From a virus: DNA of 55,374 nucleotides. The DNA is taken from IMG/VR virus record IMGVR_UViG_3300005529_001081, positions 1-55,374 of that record; one strand, written 5' to 3'. A program made the position numbers and the translations under genes. Every line of letters begins with the position of its first letter. Position 1 is the first letter of the stretch. The notes beneath the pieces are model-generated. The model had not been told where the DNA came from, searched no databases, and saw nothing but the letters and a program-made list of their open reading frames with translations. Below are positions 13,361 to 22,013 of the stretch, in pieces.

Positions 13361-13918
13361 TTGGAATCCTCAACGTCGGCGCCAATCGGCCTGAGGCTAT
13401 GGCCGTTCTTCGTTCAAGCCAGCAAGAACAACCCACCGGACACGGATCCGTATCCGGCGCAATCGCGGGCGTGGACGGCCGACCAGGCGCGCGCATTGGC
13501 TTCGCGCAGCTGCTCAGGCTGCTGCGGATCCGGCCTTCGCGCCATCGCTGGCGACATCACTCCATGCGGCTGCGTTCTGCGCCGCATTTTCAATCATTGC
13601 TTTTCTCGTTACCTCGAGTGCATCGAACGGCCGCGCCGATTCGGGCCCAAGAACGAGGACTTCATATCCGATTTTGAGCTCGTTGGACTGCGTGCGCTCA
13701 GCAACGACAAGGAGCGGCAGCTTTTCCGGCTCATTTTCATTTCCGGCGTGGATCATCGGAGGAGCGCCGAGATTCTGGGCCTGGATAACGCCAGGTTCCG
13801 CGGGTGCCTTCGCCGGGTGCAAGAAAAAGCCGGGCGAGCCTTCCGCGAAATCAGACCATACGCTCTGTATCCCACCGGTTCGTATTTTCAGGCGCCCACG
13901 CGGAGGCCCGCGGCCTGA
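13361..13918 (+). CDS. Zinc-finger plus sigma-region-4-like regulator
   Basis: A 185-residue protein starting at TTG with GGGAG 5 bases upstream. Its middle has CSGCCGSGLRAIAGDITPCGCVLRRIF, a CxxCxGxG...CxC cluster found in a family of phage regulators. The C-terminal half, RALSNDKERQLFRLIFISGVDHRRSAEILGLDNARFRGCLRRVQEKAGRAF, matches the helix-turn-helix of sigma-70 region 4. Such proteins sit at the start of late operons in many siphoviruses and probably act as transcription activators or antiterminators. Its stop overlaps the next ATG (TGATG). Confidence 0.65.
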   Translation: MESSTSAPIGLRLWPFFVQASKNNPPDTDPYPAQSRAWTADQARALASRSCSGCCGSGLRAIAGDITPCGCVLRRIFNHCFSRYLECIERPRRFGPKNEDFISDFELVGLRALSNDKERQLFRLIFISGVDHRRSAEILGLDNARFRGCLRRVQEKAGRAFREIRPYALYPTGSYFQAPTRRPAA

Positions 13919-14256
13919 TGATTTGGCCGACGCAAGGCCAGTGGCCCTGGCCCTCCCCTCCGCCGTCGCCGTTCGACGTAATCGCGCGGCAAGAGCGGCT
14001 TGAGCTCATAGAGCTCTGCCTGATCGAGATAGGCCGCAAGCACGCCTCGGTTCTCCGGATGCGGTACTTCCGTGATCTGTCGTTCAAGGACATGGCTCGG
14101 GCGTTGGCGACATCTGAGGATGCCGTCGGGCAGATGCACGGGCGAGTCCTTGCAAGAGTGCGCGAGCTGCTGCAGACAGCCGGCCGCGAAGAAGGCCGTC
14201 TGGCTCTCAATCGCCCAGGCCATCGCGGCGTGAAACGAATCAAGGACGTCCTCTGA
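13918..14256 (+). CDS. Sigma-70 region-4-like DNA-binding protein
   Basis: The ATG at 13918 overlaps the previous stop and has GGAGG 11 bases upstream; an earlier in-frame start would lie inside the preceding gene. The 112-residue product has ERLELIELCLIEIGRKHASVLRMRYFRDLSFKDMARALATSEDAVGQMHGRVLARVRELL, a sigma region-4 helix-turn-helix. Region 2 is missing, so it cannot be a complete sigma factor. It may work with the preceding protein as an activator of the late genes. Confidence 0.65.
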   Translation: MIWPTQGQWPWPSPPPSPFDVIARQERLELIELCLIEIGRKHASVLRMRYFRDLSFKDMARALATSEDAVGQMHGRVLARVRELLQTAGREEGRLALNRPGHRGVKRIKDVL

Positions 14257-14260
14257 GCCA

Positions 14261-15013
14261 ATGCAAATCTTCGAGGTCAGCTGTCGAAAAAACGACGGCT
14301 GGCTGGGATCCCTGTTTGTGGGCGAATTGCGTTTCAGTTCGCTCGCGGGTCGTCCGATCGACCGTCAGGAATTCCTCGACCAGATCGCGGGCAAACGCGT
14401 GCTCAACGCCGCCCACGGGTACCATAACAAGGAATCCCAAGCCGACCATTTCGCCGAGACTGTCGCGGCGCGGATCGAGGAGGCGCAGCTCGGTTACGAC
14501 GCCCTTGTTCTGTTCTCCTGGTCCGGCGGCCTCACATACGCCGGATTCGGAATGGCAGTCGCGCGAACGAAGGCCTGCGGGCGGCGGCTGGCGGACCTTA
14601 TAGCCCTCGAGGGCGGCGCCGGCGCTCACGTCGACTGCGTCAGCCACTCTTTGGGAGCCGAAGTCAGCACCTATGCGCTGCAGAAATCCAGATCGGTCGG
14701 CCGATGGATCGCGCTCGCAGCGGCTATCTCCGACACGAGCCTAGGTCCCGGGCAGCAGTTCGACGCCAACGGGCTTGGAGTGGGCCGCGTTCTTGTGACT
14801 CACAGCGAACGCGATGAAGTGCTCCAATGGGCCTACCCGATCGGCTCTGGGCTCAAAGCAGCCCTCGGTCTGCACGGCCCGCGCATCGGCCAGTCCGCAG
14901 CCAAAGTTTCGGCTAGGAACGTCTCCGAATTCGTGTCGAGCCACAGTGAAGCCTATTCGGCGCCGAGAGTCTACGAGATCTGGGCCCAGTGGATGAAGGG
15001 CGATAAATGCTAG
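14261..15013 (+). CDS. Alpha/beta-hydrolase-fold protein
   Basis: The 250-residue product has a nucleophile-elbow motif VDCVSHSLGAEV near residue 130 (S-x-S-x-G form), preceded by beta strands (YDALVLFSWSG), and followed by VLVTHSERDEVL (probable acid) and a C-terminal SSHSEAY (possible histidine). The fold is that of DUF900-type or lipase-like serine hydrolases. In a phage it could be an esterase that attacks cell-envelope lipids, like LysB, or a virion component. No signal peptide is present. It follows the regulators by 4 bases. Confidence 0.55.
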   Translation: MQIFEVSCRKNDGWLGSLFVGELRFSSLAGRPIDRQEFLDQIAGKRVLNAAHGYHNKESQADHFAETVAARIEEAQLGYDALVLFSWSGGLTYAGFGMAVARTKACGRRLADLIALEGGAGAHVDCVSHSLGAEVSTYALQKSRSVGRWIALAAAISDTSLGPGQQFDANGLGVGRVLVTHSERDEVLQWAYPIGSGLKAALGLHGPRIGQSAAKVSARNVSEFVSSHSEAYSAPRVYEIWAQWMKGDKC

Positions 15014-15276
15014 CCGGCTACGTTCTTTTCCGCGACGGGAAGCATGTCGCCGGCGGCCGCGATATTCTCCTCGCTCACGACCTGGCCAAAGAAGCCAGCG
15101 CCGACGGCGGATCGCCTATCGCGATCGAGGGTCCAGGAATTCTCCGCGGGCGTGAAGTTATCGCCGTTTACGAGAACGGAAAGCTGGTTCTGAAGGGCCG
15201 CGGTCGGAGATCGATCCAGCGTGGCGTCATCTTGGCGAAAGCTCGAGCTGCTATGGCAGGGAGCATCGGTGCGTAA
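15007..15276 (+). CDS. Hypothetical phage protein (89 aa)
   Basis: A beta-rich 89-residue protein (MLAGYVLFRDGKHVAGGRD, EVIAVYENGKLVLKGRGRRS) with no recognised family. It overlaps the hydrolase gene by 7 bases and the next gene by 8. Confidence 0.6.
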   Translation: MLAGYVLFRDGKHVAGGRDILLAHDLAKEASADGGSPIAIEGPGILRGREVIAVYENGKLVLKGRGRRSIQRGVILAKARAAMAGSIGA

Positions 15277-15556
15277 GAAGAGCAGGCCGCGATTGCTGTT
15301 CCTCGTGGCCGCAGGCGCGCTCTACGCGCTCGAGCTGGGCGCAGGGCGTCCTTCAGATCAGGCGGATCACCACCGGTACGCGGAGACCGTTCTGTATCCC
15401 GCCTTCATTTCGAAGATGAACAATTGGGCGTTCGAGCACCCCATCAGCGATCCAAAGCACCTGGACAAGACCGATGCGCAGGACCTGGGCAGGCTCAACG
15501 CTGCGCGAAAGGCCTGGCGCGAGTTCGACCAGGAAATGAAGCTCGCCGGATACTGA
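15269..15556 (+). CDS. Small protein with N-terminal membrane segment (95 aa)
   Basis: The GTG at 15269 follows AGGGAG by 5 bases; a longer in-frame form would run through the previous gene. The product starts with basic residues and a hydrophobic stretch (RLLFLVAAGALYALELGAG), probably a signal anchor, then a charged helical part (DQADHHRYAETVLYPAFISKMNNW). Function unknown; with the neighbouring small membrane protein it could belong to a lysis set. Confidence 0.55.
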   Translation: MRKKSRPRLLFLVAAGALYALELGAGRPSDQADHHRYAETVLYPAFISKMNNWAFEHPISDPKHLDKTDAQDLGRLNAARKAWREFDQEMKLAGY

Positions 15557-15557
15557 C

Positions 15558-15866
15558 ATGCCTCCTTTAACTCCTCGCGAAAAGCAGGTCCACGAGCTCG
15601 TGGAACAGGGACGAACCATCGCTGAAATCGCCCACCAGCTCGGGATCGCTCCCGGGACAGTAAAGATTCACAAAAAGAACGTGGCGATAAAGCTTCGCCA
15701 GCACGCGGAAGACAGTCGCCCGATTGGGATCCAGGACGGAACCGTTCCGTGCAACGTCGTGGACGTTCACCGCGGGCCGTCCGTGCTGGCGTATCAGCAC
15801 GACGGCGAGCATCAGTTCAGCCTCGATCCGCTCAAAAATACAGACGAAGATCTGGCCGTTTCCTAG
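15558..15866 (+). CDS. LuxR/GerE-type HTH protein
   Basis: Residues 3-50 (LTPREKQVHELVEQGRTIAEIAHQLGIAPGTVKIHKKNV) are a LuxR C-terminal helix-turn-helix with the usual LTxRExxV and GTVKxH signatures. The remaining 50 residues are beta-rich and unlike receiver or autoinducer domains. Probably a transcription regulator of the phage; it is the third DNA-binding protein in this short operon. Confidence 0.7.
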   Translation: MPPLTPREKQVHELVEQGRTIAEIAHQLGIAPGTVKIHKKNVAIKLRQHAEDSRPIGIQDGTVPCNVVDVHRGPSVLAYQHDGEHQFSLDPLKNTDEDLAVS

Positions 15867-15873
15867 GGGCGAT

Positions 15874-16074
15874 ATGGACTTCTCGAATGCAGCGCACGTC
15901 ACGGCGATCGTAGCGACCGTCGCCGGCGGCGCCAATTTCATCATGATGCTGGTCATCAAAGCTGCGGTGAGCGACGTCAAGACTCAGATCGCCGAAGCTC
16001 GGCTGAAAGACGCGAACGAACTCCGGGAATGGGTCGAGCGCCATTTCGAAAGGAAGGAGCTTCGAGCAAGATGA
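15874..16074 (+). CDS. Small membrane protein with C-terminal coiled coil
   Basis: The ATG at 15874 follows a GGGG-rich site; the frame is open further upstream, but only inside the LuxR gene. The 66-residue product has one transmembrane helix (AAHVTAIVATVAGGANFIMMLVI) and a charged coiled-coil tail (DVKTQIAEARLKDANELREW). The topology fits a pinholin, an antiholin or a spanin-like partner, but no family match decides. Confidence 0.55.
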   Translation: MDFSNAAHVTAIVATVAGGANFIMMLVIKAAVSDVKTQIAEARLKDANELREWVERHFERKELRAR

Positions 16075-16191
16075 TCCGTGGGCTGCGGGTCCTTCCGGGG
16101 AGGGTCCCCATGAGCGGGGCGAAGCCTTGCTCGTTCGCGCTAGTCGCCGAACGCGTTTTCGAGTTACCACTGAACCGATATTGAGCCTTCC
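16075..16191. other. Intergenic region before sigma factor
   Basis: 117 bases with a GGGGA-GGG-TCCCC dyad near 16098-16110 and an AT-richer end (CCGATATTGAGCC) that could hold a weak -10 for the sigma gene. No clear -35 or ribosome binding site. Confidence 0.3.
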
Positions 16192-16926
16192 GTGCAATCA
16201 AAAGTCAGAAAGCGAAATCGCCTGGCCGAAGAACACCTCTGGCTGGCGACATCCATCGCGAATCAGATCTCGGAAACGCTTCCCGTCCACGTGGATTTCG
16301 ATGACTTGCGCCAAGCCGGTCTACTCGGCCTACTGGATGCCGCGGACAGGTATTCGCCCGATCGCGGCGTGAAGTTCTCCAGCTTTGCGAAGTTCCGGAT
16401 CCGTGGGGCGATTCTTGACTACCTCAGGGACCTGGATTGGGCGAGCCGGGACATGCGGCGCCAGCAGAAAGAACTGGCCTCGGTATACAACGACCTCGCC
16501 AACCGCCTCCAGCGCGAACCGGACCTGGCCGAACTCGCGGGGGAGTTAGGGATCGATGTGGAAAAGCTCGGCCAGAGAATCAAGGCGAGTATGCTCGAGC
16601 ACGGTCTGGTCTCCGCATCTTTCCGCACTGGCGGCGACGGGGACGACCTTCCGCCTTCCGATTTTGCGGCGCCTGGCGCGACCAGGCCCGACTCCGTGGC
16701 CTCTCAAAACGAACTTCGGGGATTCCTGGACAAGGCGTTGAACACGCTTCCAGAACGGTATCGCAGAGTCATTTCTCTCTATCACTTTCGTGAGCTCACG
16801 ATGCGCCAGGTCGGGGATGTTCTAGGCGTCAATGAAAGCCGGGTCTCGCAGATGCACCAAATAGCGCTCAAGCGAATGCGAGCAGTCCTCCTGGAAGAGG
16901 GCATTCCTTCCGCGCAGGCTTTCTAA
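16192..16926 (+). CDS. Phage RNA polymerase sigma factor (FliA/WhiG-like)
   Basis: A 244-residue complete sigma factor starting at GTG. Region 2 spans about residues 10-80 (DDLRQAGLLGLLDAADRYSPDRGVKFSSFAKFRIRGAILDYLRDLDW), region 3 about 85-135 (LQREPDLAELAGELGI) and region 4 about 185-235 (LPERYRRVISLYHFRELTMRQVGDVLGVNESRVSQMHQIALKRM). Overall it is sigma-28 type. Placed directly before the terminase genes, it probably directs host RNA polymerase to late promoters. Confidence 0.88.
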   Translation: MQSKVRKRNRLAEEHLWLATSIANQISETLPVHVDFDDLRQAGLLGLLDAADRYSPDRGVKFSSFAKFRIRGAILDYLRDLDWASRDMRRQQKELASVYNDLANRLQREPDLAELAGELGIDVEKLGQRIKASMLEHGLVSASFRTGGDGDDLPPSDFAAPGATRPDSVASQNELRGFLDKALNTLPERYRRVISLYHFRELTMRQVGDVLGVNESRVSQMHQIALKRMRAVLLEEGIPSAQAF

Positions 16927-16933
16927 GCGACCG

Positions 16934-17386
16934 GTGGCTTCGAACAAGCACGCGCCTCTCGGACTCCGGGCAGCGGCTAGCAAACTCAAAATCAGCCACG
17001 TCGCGCTGCTGAAGGCGGTCGAGTCGGGCAGGATTAAGCGGCGTGAGGATGGCAAATTCGACCTGGAAGCCTGTCGGCGAGAGCTGGCAGCCAACAGCAA
17101 TCCGAAGAAACAGAAATCGGCCCGCGCGCAGCAGCACAAGAAGCCGCTCAGTCCGGATGACACCTACAACGAGCTCTGCCGGCGCCGCGAAGCCGTAAAG
17201 CTTGAGAAGGATGAGTTAGACCTGGCGCGTAAGAAGGGCGAGTTGGTTCCGATCGGCGAGGTAAACGCATTCATTTCCGGAATGATCATTCGGGCGCGCG
17301 ATCGCTTGCTCGCAATCGAATGCGATGAGCGCACCGGCCACGAAATACGCGGCGCTCTCCGAGACCTCGCTCAGTACGTGGGCTAG
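16934..17386 (+). CDS. Terminase small subunit
   Basis: A 150-residue protein starting at GTG. The first 50 residues (LRAAASKLKISHVALLKAVESGRIKRREDGKFDLEACRRELA) are a winged/HTH domain like lambda Nu1. A coiled-coil middle (YNELCRRREAVKLEKDELDLARKKGELVPIGEV) and a C-terminal helix follow, the usual build of small terminases in this family. It recognises the packaging site and hands DNA to the large subunit, whose start overlaps it by 62 bases. Confidence 0.8.
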   Translation: MASNKHAPLGLRAAASKLKISHVALLKAVESGRIKRREDGKFDLEACRRELAANSNPKKQKSARAQQHKKPLSPDDTYNELCRRREAVKLEKDELDLARKKGELVPIGEVNAFISGMIIRARDRLLAIECDERTGHEIRGALRDLAQYVG

Positions 17387-19283
17387 CCTCTGGCTTCCGC
17401 CGGAACGGCTGCCGCTGTCGCAGTGGGCCGAGCAGAATTTGATTCTGTCCTCGGAATACTCCGCCAGCATCGGTCCAATAAAGCTGTACGGCTGGCAGAA
17501 GGAGCCACTCGATAGCTTCACGGATCCGCGCGTAGAAACGACCGTGCTGATGTGTTCGACGCAGATGCTCAAGACTCTGTTGATCCAGGCAGCCCTCGCC
17601 TACTCCATCAGCCAGCAGCCAGGGCCGACGCTTATCCTCGAGCCCAAGGACGCCGACGCCAAATCGTTCTCTAAAGAACGCCTGGCGCCCATGATCCGGG
17701 ACAATCCCTCTCTGAGCGTCGTCGCGGAATCGAAGGGGCGGTCCAGTTCAAACACGATCCAGGAAAAAACCTTCCCTGGCGGCACGTTGGCCTTGGTCGG
17801 AGCAATCGCGCCCGGCAATCTGGCCCGGAGATCGATCCGGTACCTCCTGTGCGACGAGATCGACAAGTACCCGGCCAGCGCAGGCGCCGAAGGCGATCCG
17901 ATCGACCTAGCCTGGGAACGGACAGTAACTTTCGGTGCGCGCCGTAAACGGGTGCTGGCCTGTTCCCCGACCGGCCTCGGGCGAAGCCGCATCGGCAAGG
18001 CTTATGAGGCGAGTGACCGGCGCCGGCCATGGATCCCGTGTCCCAAATGCGGAGAGTTCCAGGTCCTCAAATGGAGCCAGGTCGTTTTCGATCCTGTCGG
18101 CTACAAATGCGCAGCCTGTGGGGCCGTCTGGGCAGACGAGGAACGCTGGGCCGCTTGCGAGCGAACGGAATGGCGCCCGGAAGGCCCTTTTCGCGGCACG
18201 GCCGGATTCTGGATCTCGCATCTCTATTCGCCCTGGAAGCGAATGGCGGCAATGGTCGCTGACTACCTCGACCGGAAGGAAGACCGGCAGCGATACAAAG
18301 TTTTCGTCAACACGACGCTGGCCGAGCTCTGGGAAGAGCAGGGCGATACCCCAGATGACGAGATTCTGCTGGGCCGGAGAGAAGAGTACCCAGCAAATGA
18401 TCAGGCCGTTGTGCCAACGCGCGGTCTTTTCCTTACCTGCGCCGTCGACGTTCAGGAAAACCCTCCTCGGCTCGAGTACGAGGTCGTCGCCTGGGGCAGA
18501 AACCGGGAGAACTGGTCCATTGCCTACGGAGCCGTACAGGCTACGGCGTCAAACGGCCAGGCGCTTCCGGTAACGAGCCCCGAGCTCTGGGAAAAGCTCG
18601 ATCGCGAGGTGCTTCAGCGCGAATGGCAGCACGAGAGCGGCCAGAGCCTCCCCATTCTGGCAATGGGGATTGATACAGGTTCGAGGCCACAGCCGGTTTA
18701 TGAGTTCGCCAAACGTCACGCTCAGCCTGTATATTCCGCTGCCGGGTTGAAAGTGGCGGCGCCGCGTACCGTTGTCCCGCTCAAGGGCGTCAAGGACGAG
18801 ATCCGGGTCATCTCCAAGATCTCCAAAGAGGACGCGGCAAGGAAACGGCAGAATGTTCGAATCGTGAGCATCGGGACGCACCGGTGCAAGCAGGAACTTT
18901 ACGACGATCTCAGAGATTCCCGCCCGAGGCCTGACGGATCCGCCTCTCCTCGGTGTCACCATTTTCCGCAGGCCTATGGCAGCCAGTATTTCGAAGGGCT
19001 GTGCTCAGAGAAGCGGGTGCTGAAAGCCAGCGGAGACGTCTCCTGGCAGAAGGTGCCCGGCCGCCGCAACGAGCCCTTGGACCTTAAAGTTTACAACCGC
19101 GCATGCTATGCAATCGTCGGCGGTGACAGGTTTAACGAGGCTCAGTGGGCCAGTTTCGAGGAAGCCGTGGCTCCGGCCGTTGCTGAGCCGGAGTCTGAAC
19201 CCGAGCCTTCCGAACGGCTTGACGCGGAGCCGGAGACAGGGGGTTGGCTGGGCAGCAGAACGCGCAACTGGCTTCGCCGTTAG
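17325..19283 (+). CDS. Terminase large subunit, GpA family
   Basis: The 652-residue protein follows the lambda GpA family: LSQWAEQNLILSSEYSASIG-IKLYGWQKEPLD at the start, an ATPase with CSTQMLKTLL in place of Walker A and LLCDEIDKYP as Walker B, a four-cysteine zinc site (CPKCGEFQVLKW and YKCAACGAVW), and a C-terminal nuclease with FLTCAVDVQENPPRLEYEVVAWG and CHHFPQAYGSQYFEGL. The Walker A glycine before K-T is leucine here. GpA enzymes cut at cos sites, so the virion DNA probably has cohesive ends. The ATG lies inside the small-subunit gene. Confidence 0.95.
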   Translation: MSAPATKYAALSETSLSTWASLWLPPERLPLSQWAEQNLILSSEYSASIGPIKLYGWQKEPLDSFTDPRVETTVLMCSTQMLKTLLIQAALAYSISQQPGPTLILEPKDADAKSFSKERLAPMIRDNPSLSVVAESKGRSSSNTIQEKTFPGGTLALVGAIAPGNLARRSIRYLLCDEIDKYPASAGAEGDPIDLAWERTVTFGARRKRVLACSPTGLGRSRIGKAYEASDRRRPWIPCPKCGEFQVLKWSQVVFDPVGYKCAACGAVWADEERWAACERTEWRPEGPFRGTAGFWISHLYSPWKRMAAMVADYLDRKEDRQRYKVFVNTTLAELWEEQGDTPDDEILLGRREEYPANDQAVVPTRGLFLTCAVDVQENPPRLEYEVVAWGRNRENWSIAYGAVQATASNGQALPVTSPELWEKLDREVLQREWQHESGQSLPILAMGIDTGSRPQPVYEFAKRHAQPVYSAAGLKVAAPRTVVPLKGVKDEIRVISKISKEDAARKRQNVRIVSIGTHRCKQELYDDLRDSRPRPDGSASPRCHHFPQAYGSQYFEGLCSEKRVLKASGDVSWQKVPGRRNEPLDLKVYNRACYAIVGGDRFNEAQWASFEEAVAPAVAEPESEPEPSERLDAEPETGGWLGSRTRNWLRR

Positions 19284-19289
19284 AAAACC

Positions 19290-19499
19290 ATGGCCTTTTC
19301 ACAATCTGACCTTGATGCGATGGATGCGGCCGTGGTGGCAGCCGGTGGAAAGCGACGGGTTCGGTTCAAGGACGAGGAAGTGGAGTTCCAAAGCTTCGAC
19401 GAGTGGAAGAAGCTGCGGGATTTCATCGAAGGCCAGATACAGATTGCCGCCGGCACGACAAAAGATCGTTATTCCCTAGGCGAATTCTCCAAAGGCTAA
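19290..19499 (+). CDS. gpW-like head-tail joining protein
   Basis: A 69-residue protein (MAFSQSDLDAMDAAVVAAGGKRRVRFKDEEVEFQSFDEWKKLRDFI) with the pattern of the small gpW family found between terminase and portal genes. In lambda, W completes the head so that the tail can attach. Its position here is exactly that of lambda W. Confidence 0.75.
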   Translation: MAFSQSDLDAMDAAVVAAGGKRRVRFKDEEVEFQSFDEWKKLRDFIEGQIQIAAGTTKDRYSLGEFSKG

Positions 19500-19503
19500 C
19501 CCA

Positions 19504-21012
19504 TTGAACTGGATCGACCGGAGCGTGGCTTGGCTGGCGCCGCAGGCCGGCCTACGCCGTGCGCGCGCCCGGCTGGCCCTTCAGGCCGTCGAGCGATTCG
19601 CCTACGAGGGAGCCAAATCTGGCCGCCGGACCTCTGGCTGGACCACGCGCGGATCCGATGCCAACTCCGAAATCGGCTCCGGGCTGAGTTCGCTGCGCGA
19701 TCGCGCGCGCGACCTGGTCCGCAACAATCCGCACGCGGCCAGGGGCGTCATGGAGCTGGCCGGCGCGCAGATAGGGACGGGCATCATTCCGCGGGCCGAT
19801 ACGGGCGACAAGAATCTCGACAAGCTCATCGATGGCGAGTTCAGCCGGTGGGCGGAGCGCTGCGATGCTGACGGTCAGCTGGATTTCTACGGCGTGCAAT
19901 GGCAGGTCGTGAAGGCTGTCCCGGAGAGCGGCGAGGCGCTGGTTCGCTTTAAGATTTCCCGACCGTCCTCGGAGATCCGAGTTCCGCTACAGCTGCAGGT
20001 ACTCGAGTCGGATTTCCTGGACCACACCCGCACGATCCAGACCGAGACCGGGGGCTACATCCTCCAAGGCGTCGAATTCGACAAGAGCGGTCAGCGGAAG
20101 GCCTATTGGCTATGGACCACGCATCCGGGATCGGTGCTGCCCATCTCGCCGCGACTGTTGAGTCAGCCCGTGCCCGCAACAGACGTGCTCCATGTGTACA
20201 AGAAAGACCGTCCAGGGCAGGTTCGCGGGGCGAGCTGGTTTGCGCCTGTGATCATGAAGCTGCGCGACCTCGATGAATATGAGGACGCCGAGCTCATTCG
20301 AAAAAAGATCGAAGCCTGCGTCGTGGCCTTCATCGAATCGCCAGAGGGCGCCGATGCGGCAGGACTTGGAAAACCAAAAACAGATTCTTCCGGCAGGAAA
20401 GTCGAATCATTCGAGCCCGGCATGATCGAGCGCCTGTCGCCGGGCGAGAAGGCCACCTTCAACAGCCCCCAGGCTACCGGCGGGTATCGCGATTTCCGAA
20501 CGCCCCAGCTCCAGGCGATCGCCGCCGGCCTCGGCCCGACTTACGAGCAGCTCAGCGGAGACTTTTCGAACGTAAACTACAGCAGCTTCCGCGGAGCACG
20601 CCTCGGATTCAACACAGTGGTCGAGCAGTATCGCTGGTTGTGCCTGATCCCGATGTTTTTGCTGCCGGTCTGGCGCAAGTTTATCGACATGGCCTACTTG
20701 GCCGGCGTGATTCCTGAGCCGAACTACGGCGTCCGCTGGACGGCGCCCAAGCTCGAGTCCGTGGATCCGCTCAAAGACGCTCTGGCTGAACGTCAGCGTC
20801 TGCGCAACCTGACTCTAACCCTCCCAGAAGCCATCGCAGAGCACGGGTATGATCCCGCCAGCCAGCTCGAGGAAATCGCCGAGACGAACAAGACACTCGA
20901 CGAGCTCGGGCTGATCAGTGATGGCGACCCCAGGAAGGTAACCGCTGCCGGCGTGGGCCAGACCGTGGCCCTGGCCGCCGAGAAAGGGCACCTATTAGAT
21001 GCCAGCCATTAA
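19504..21012 (+). CDS. Portal protein, lambda family
   Basis: The 502-residue product starts at TTG 4 bases after the gpW-like gene. It has the lambda-B portal signatures: LRDRARDLVRNNPHAARGVMELAGAQIGTGI, QWQVVKAVPESGEALVRF, DVLHVYKKDRPGQVRGASWFAPVIMKLRDLDEYEDAELIRKKIEACVVAFI, and LSGDFSNVNYSSFRGARLGFN. It forms the dodecameric ring at one capsid vertex through which DNA enters and leaves. It overlaps the protease gene by 14 bases. Confidence 0.95.
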   Translation: MNWIDRSVAWLAPQAGLRRARARLALQAVERFAYEGAKSGRRTSGWTTRGSDANSEIGSGLSSLRDRARDLVRNNPHAARGVMELAGAQIGTGIIPRADTGDKNLDKLIDGEFSRWAERCDADGQLDFYGVQWQVVKAVPESGEALVRFKISRPSSEIRVPLQLQVLESDFLDHTRTIQTETGGYILQGVEFDKSGQRKAYWLWTTHPGSVLPISPRLLSQPVPATDVLHVYKKDRPGQVRGASWFAPVIMKLRDLDEYEDAELIRKKIEACVVAFIESPEGADAAGLGKPKTDSSGRKVESFEPGMIERLSPGEKATFNSPQATGGYRDFRTPQLQAIAAGLGPTYEQLSGDFSNVNYSSFRGARLGFNTVVEQYRWLCLIPMFLLPVWRKFIDMAYLAGVIPEPNYGVRWTAPKLESVDPLKDALAERQRLRNLTLTLPEAIAEHGYDPASQLEEIAETNKTLDELGLISDGDPRKVTAAGVGQTVALAAEKGHLLDASH

Positions 21013-21952
21013 AGTTCATCACACGCATACAACCGACACTTCCTGGGACGCGTCCGTCCAGAAAAGAAACCTGAAAGTCGACCAGGATCCTGCCTATTAC
21101 GAGGAAGCTTACGCTGAACGGCTTCCCGAGACAGACGGGAAAAACAAGAGCGATTTCGATTTTATTCACCACATGGTGAGCGCCGACGGAACCGTCGGCA
21201 GCGCGAATCTGACCGCGTGCTCAAACGCGATCGGCGTCCTTAATGGCGGCCGCGGCGGAACGACGATCCCCAAGGAGGACATCCAGGGCGTTTACGACCA
21301 CCTGGCCGCGCACCTGAAGGACGCTGGTAAGGAGGCGCCGCCTCTGAAGGCATCGGCAGAAGCCGGGCATGCCGTTGAGCGTTTCGCCGCTCCGTTTGCT
21401 CCGCAAACGGTGAACGAGAGCGATCGCATCGTCGACGTCGTGTGGTATACCGGCAAAGCCGTTCCGCGCGCGGATTTCTGGAGTGGAGACGGCTACGATC
21501 TTACGCTGAGTCTCAAGCCCGCCGACGTCAGACTTGATCGTCTGAATTCGGGCGCGGCTCTCCTTGACGACCACAACGACTTCGGAATCCTGAACCAGAT
21601 CGGCGTCGTTCTTAAGGCCTGGGTGGACGCCGGCGTGGCCAGAGCCACGGTTCAGTTCTCGAAACGCGACGACGTGACTCCGATCTGGGAGGATGTTCGC
21701 GCCGGCATCCTTCGCAATCTCAGTTTCGGCGCCTGGATCTATAACAAGATCGAAACCACTGCAAAGGATGCGCGCCGCAAGAGTTTTCTTGCGAACGATT
21801 GGGAGCCCTTCGAGGTCTCGCTCGTTCCCGTGCCGGCGGACGCGGATACGGCATTCCTCTCGGCGAAAGGACGTCGCCCGATCTCTCCCAGTGAGCAGAT
21901 CGACCTGGCGGCCGCTCGCAAACGGGAATTGGACATTTTGAAGTTGCGTTAG
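20999..21952 (+). CDS. Prohead maturation protease (U35-like) with N-terminal extension
   Basis: A 317-residue protein. The first 115 residues form a separate domain (FDFIHHMVSADGTVGSANLTACSNAIGVLNGGRGGTTIPKEDIQGVYDHLAAHLKDAGKEAPPL) often fused to phage proteases. The protease core has LLDDHNDFGILNQIG (probable catalytic His), GILRNLSFGAWIY (probable Ser) and WEPFEVSLVPVPADADT, typical of prohead proteases. It cleaves scaffold segments of the capsid protein during maturation. A terminator-like hairpin follows. Confidence 0.85.
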   Translation: MPAIKVHHTHTTDTSWDASVQKRNLKVDQDPAYYEEAYAERLPETDGKNKSDFDFIHHMVSADGTVGSANLTACSNAIGVLNGGRGGTTIPKEDIQGVYDHLAAHLKDAGKEAPPLKASAEAGHAVERFAAPFAPQTVNESDRIVDVVWYTGKAVPRADFWSGDGYDLTLSLKPADVRLDRLNSGAALLDDHNDFGILNQIGVVLKAWVDAGVARATVQFSKRDDVTPIWEDVRAGILRNLSFGAWIYNKIETTAKDARRKSFLANDWEPFEVSLVPVPADADTAFLSAKGRRPISPSEQIDLAAARKRELDILKLR

Positions 21953-21960
21953 GGCAGTAA

Positions 21961-21990
21961 CCCCGCCCGCGAAGGCGGCCGGGCATTTTT
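21961..21990 (+). terminator. Rho-independent terminator before capsid gene
   Basis: CCCGCCCGC, loop GAAG, GCGGCCGGG pair over 9 positions with one mismatch, followed by CATTTTT. It lies between the protease and major capsid genes with no new promoter in the 23 bases left, so it probably attenuates or stabilises mRNA ends rather than stopping all transcription. Confidence 0.75.
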
Positions 21991-22013
21991 CCAAAGTACA
22001 TGGAGGAAGTGAA

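Noticed and set aside
13204-13677. Frame across the leader and the zinc-finger regulator
   Set aside because: It spans the leader hairpin and ends inside the gene in another frame; the frame at 13361 has the CxxCxGxG cluster and HTH.
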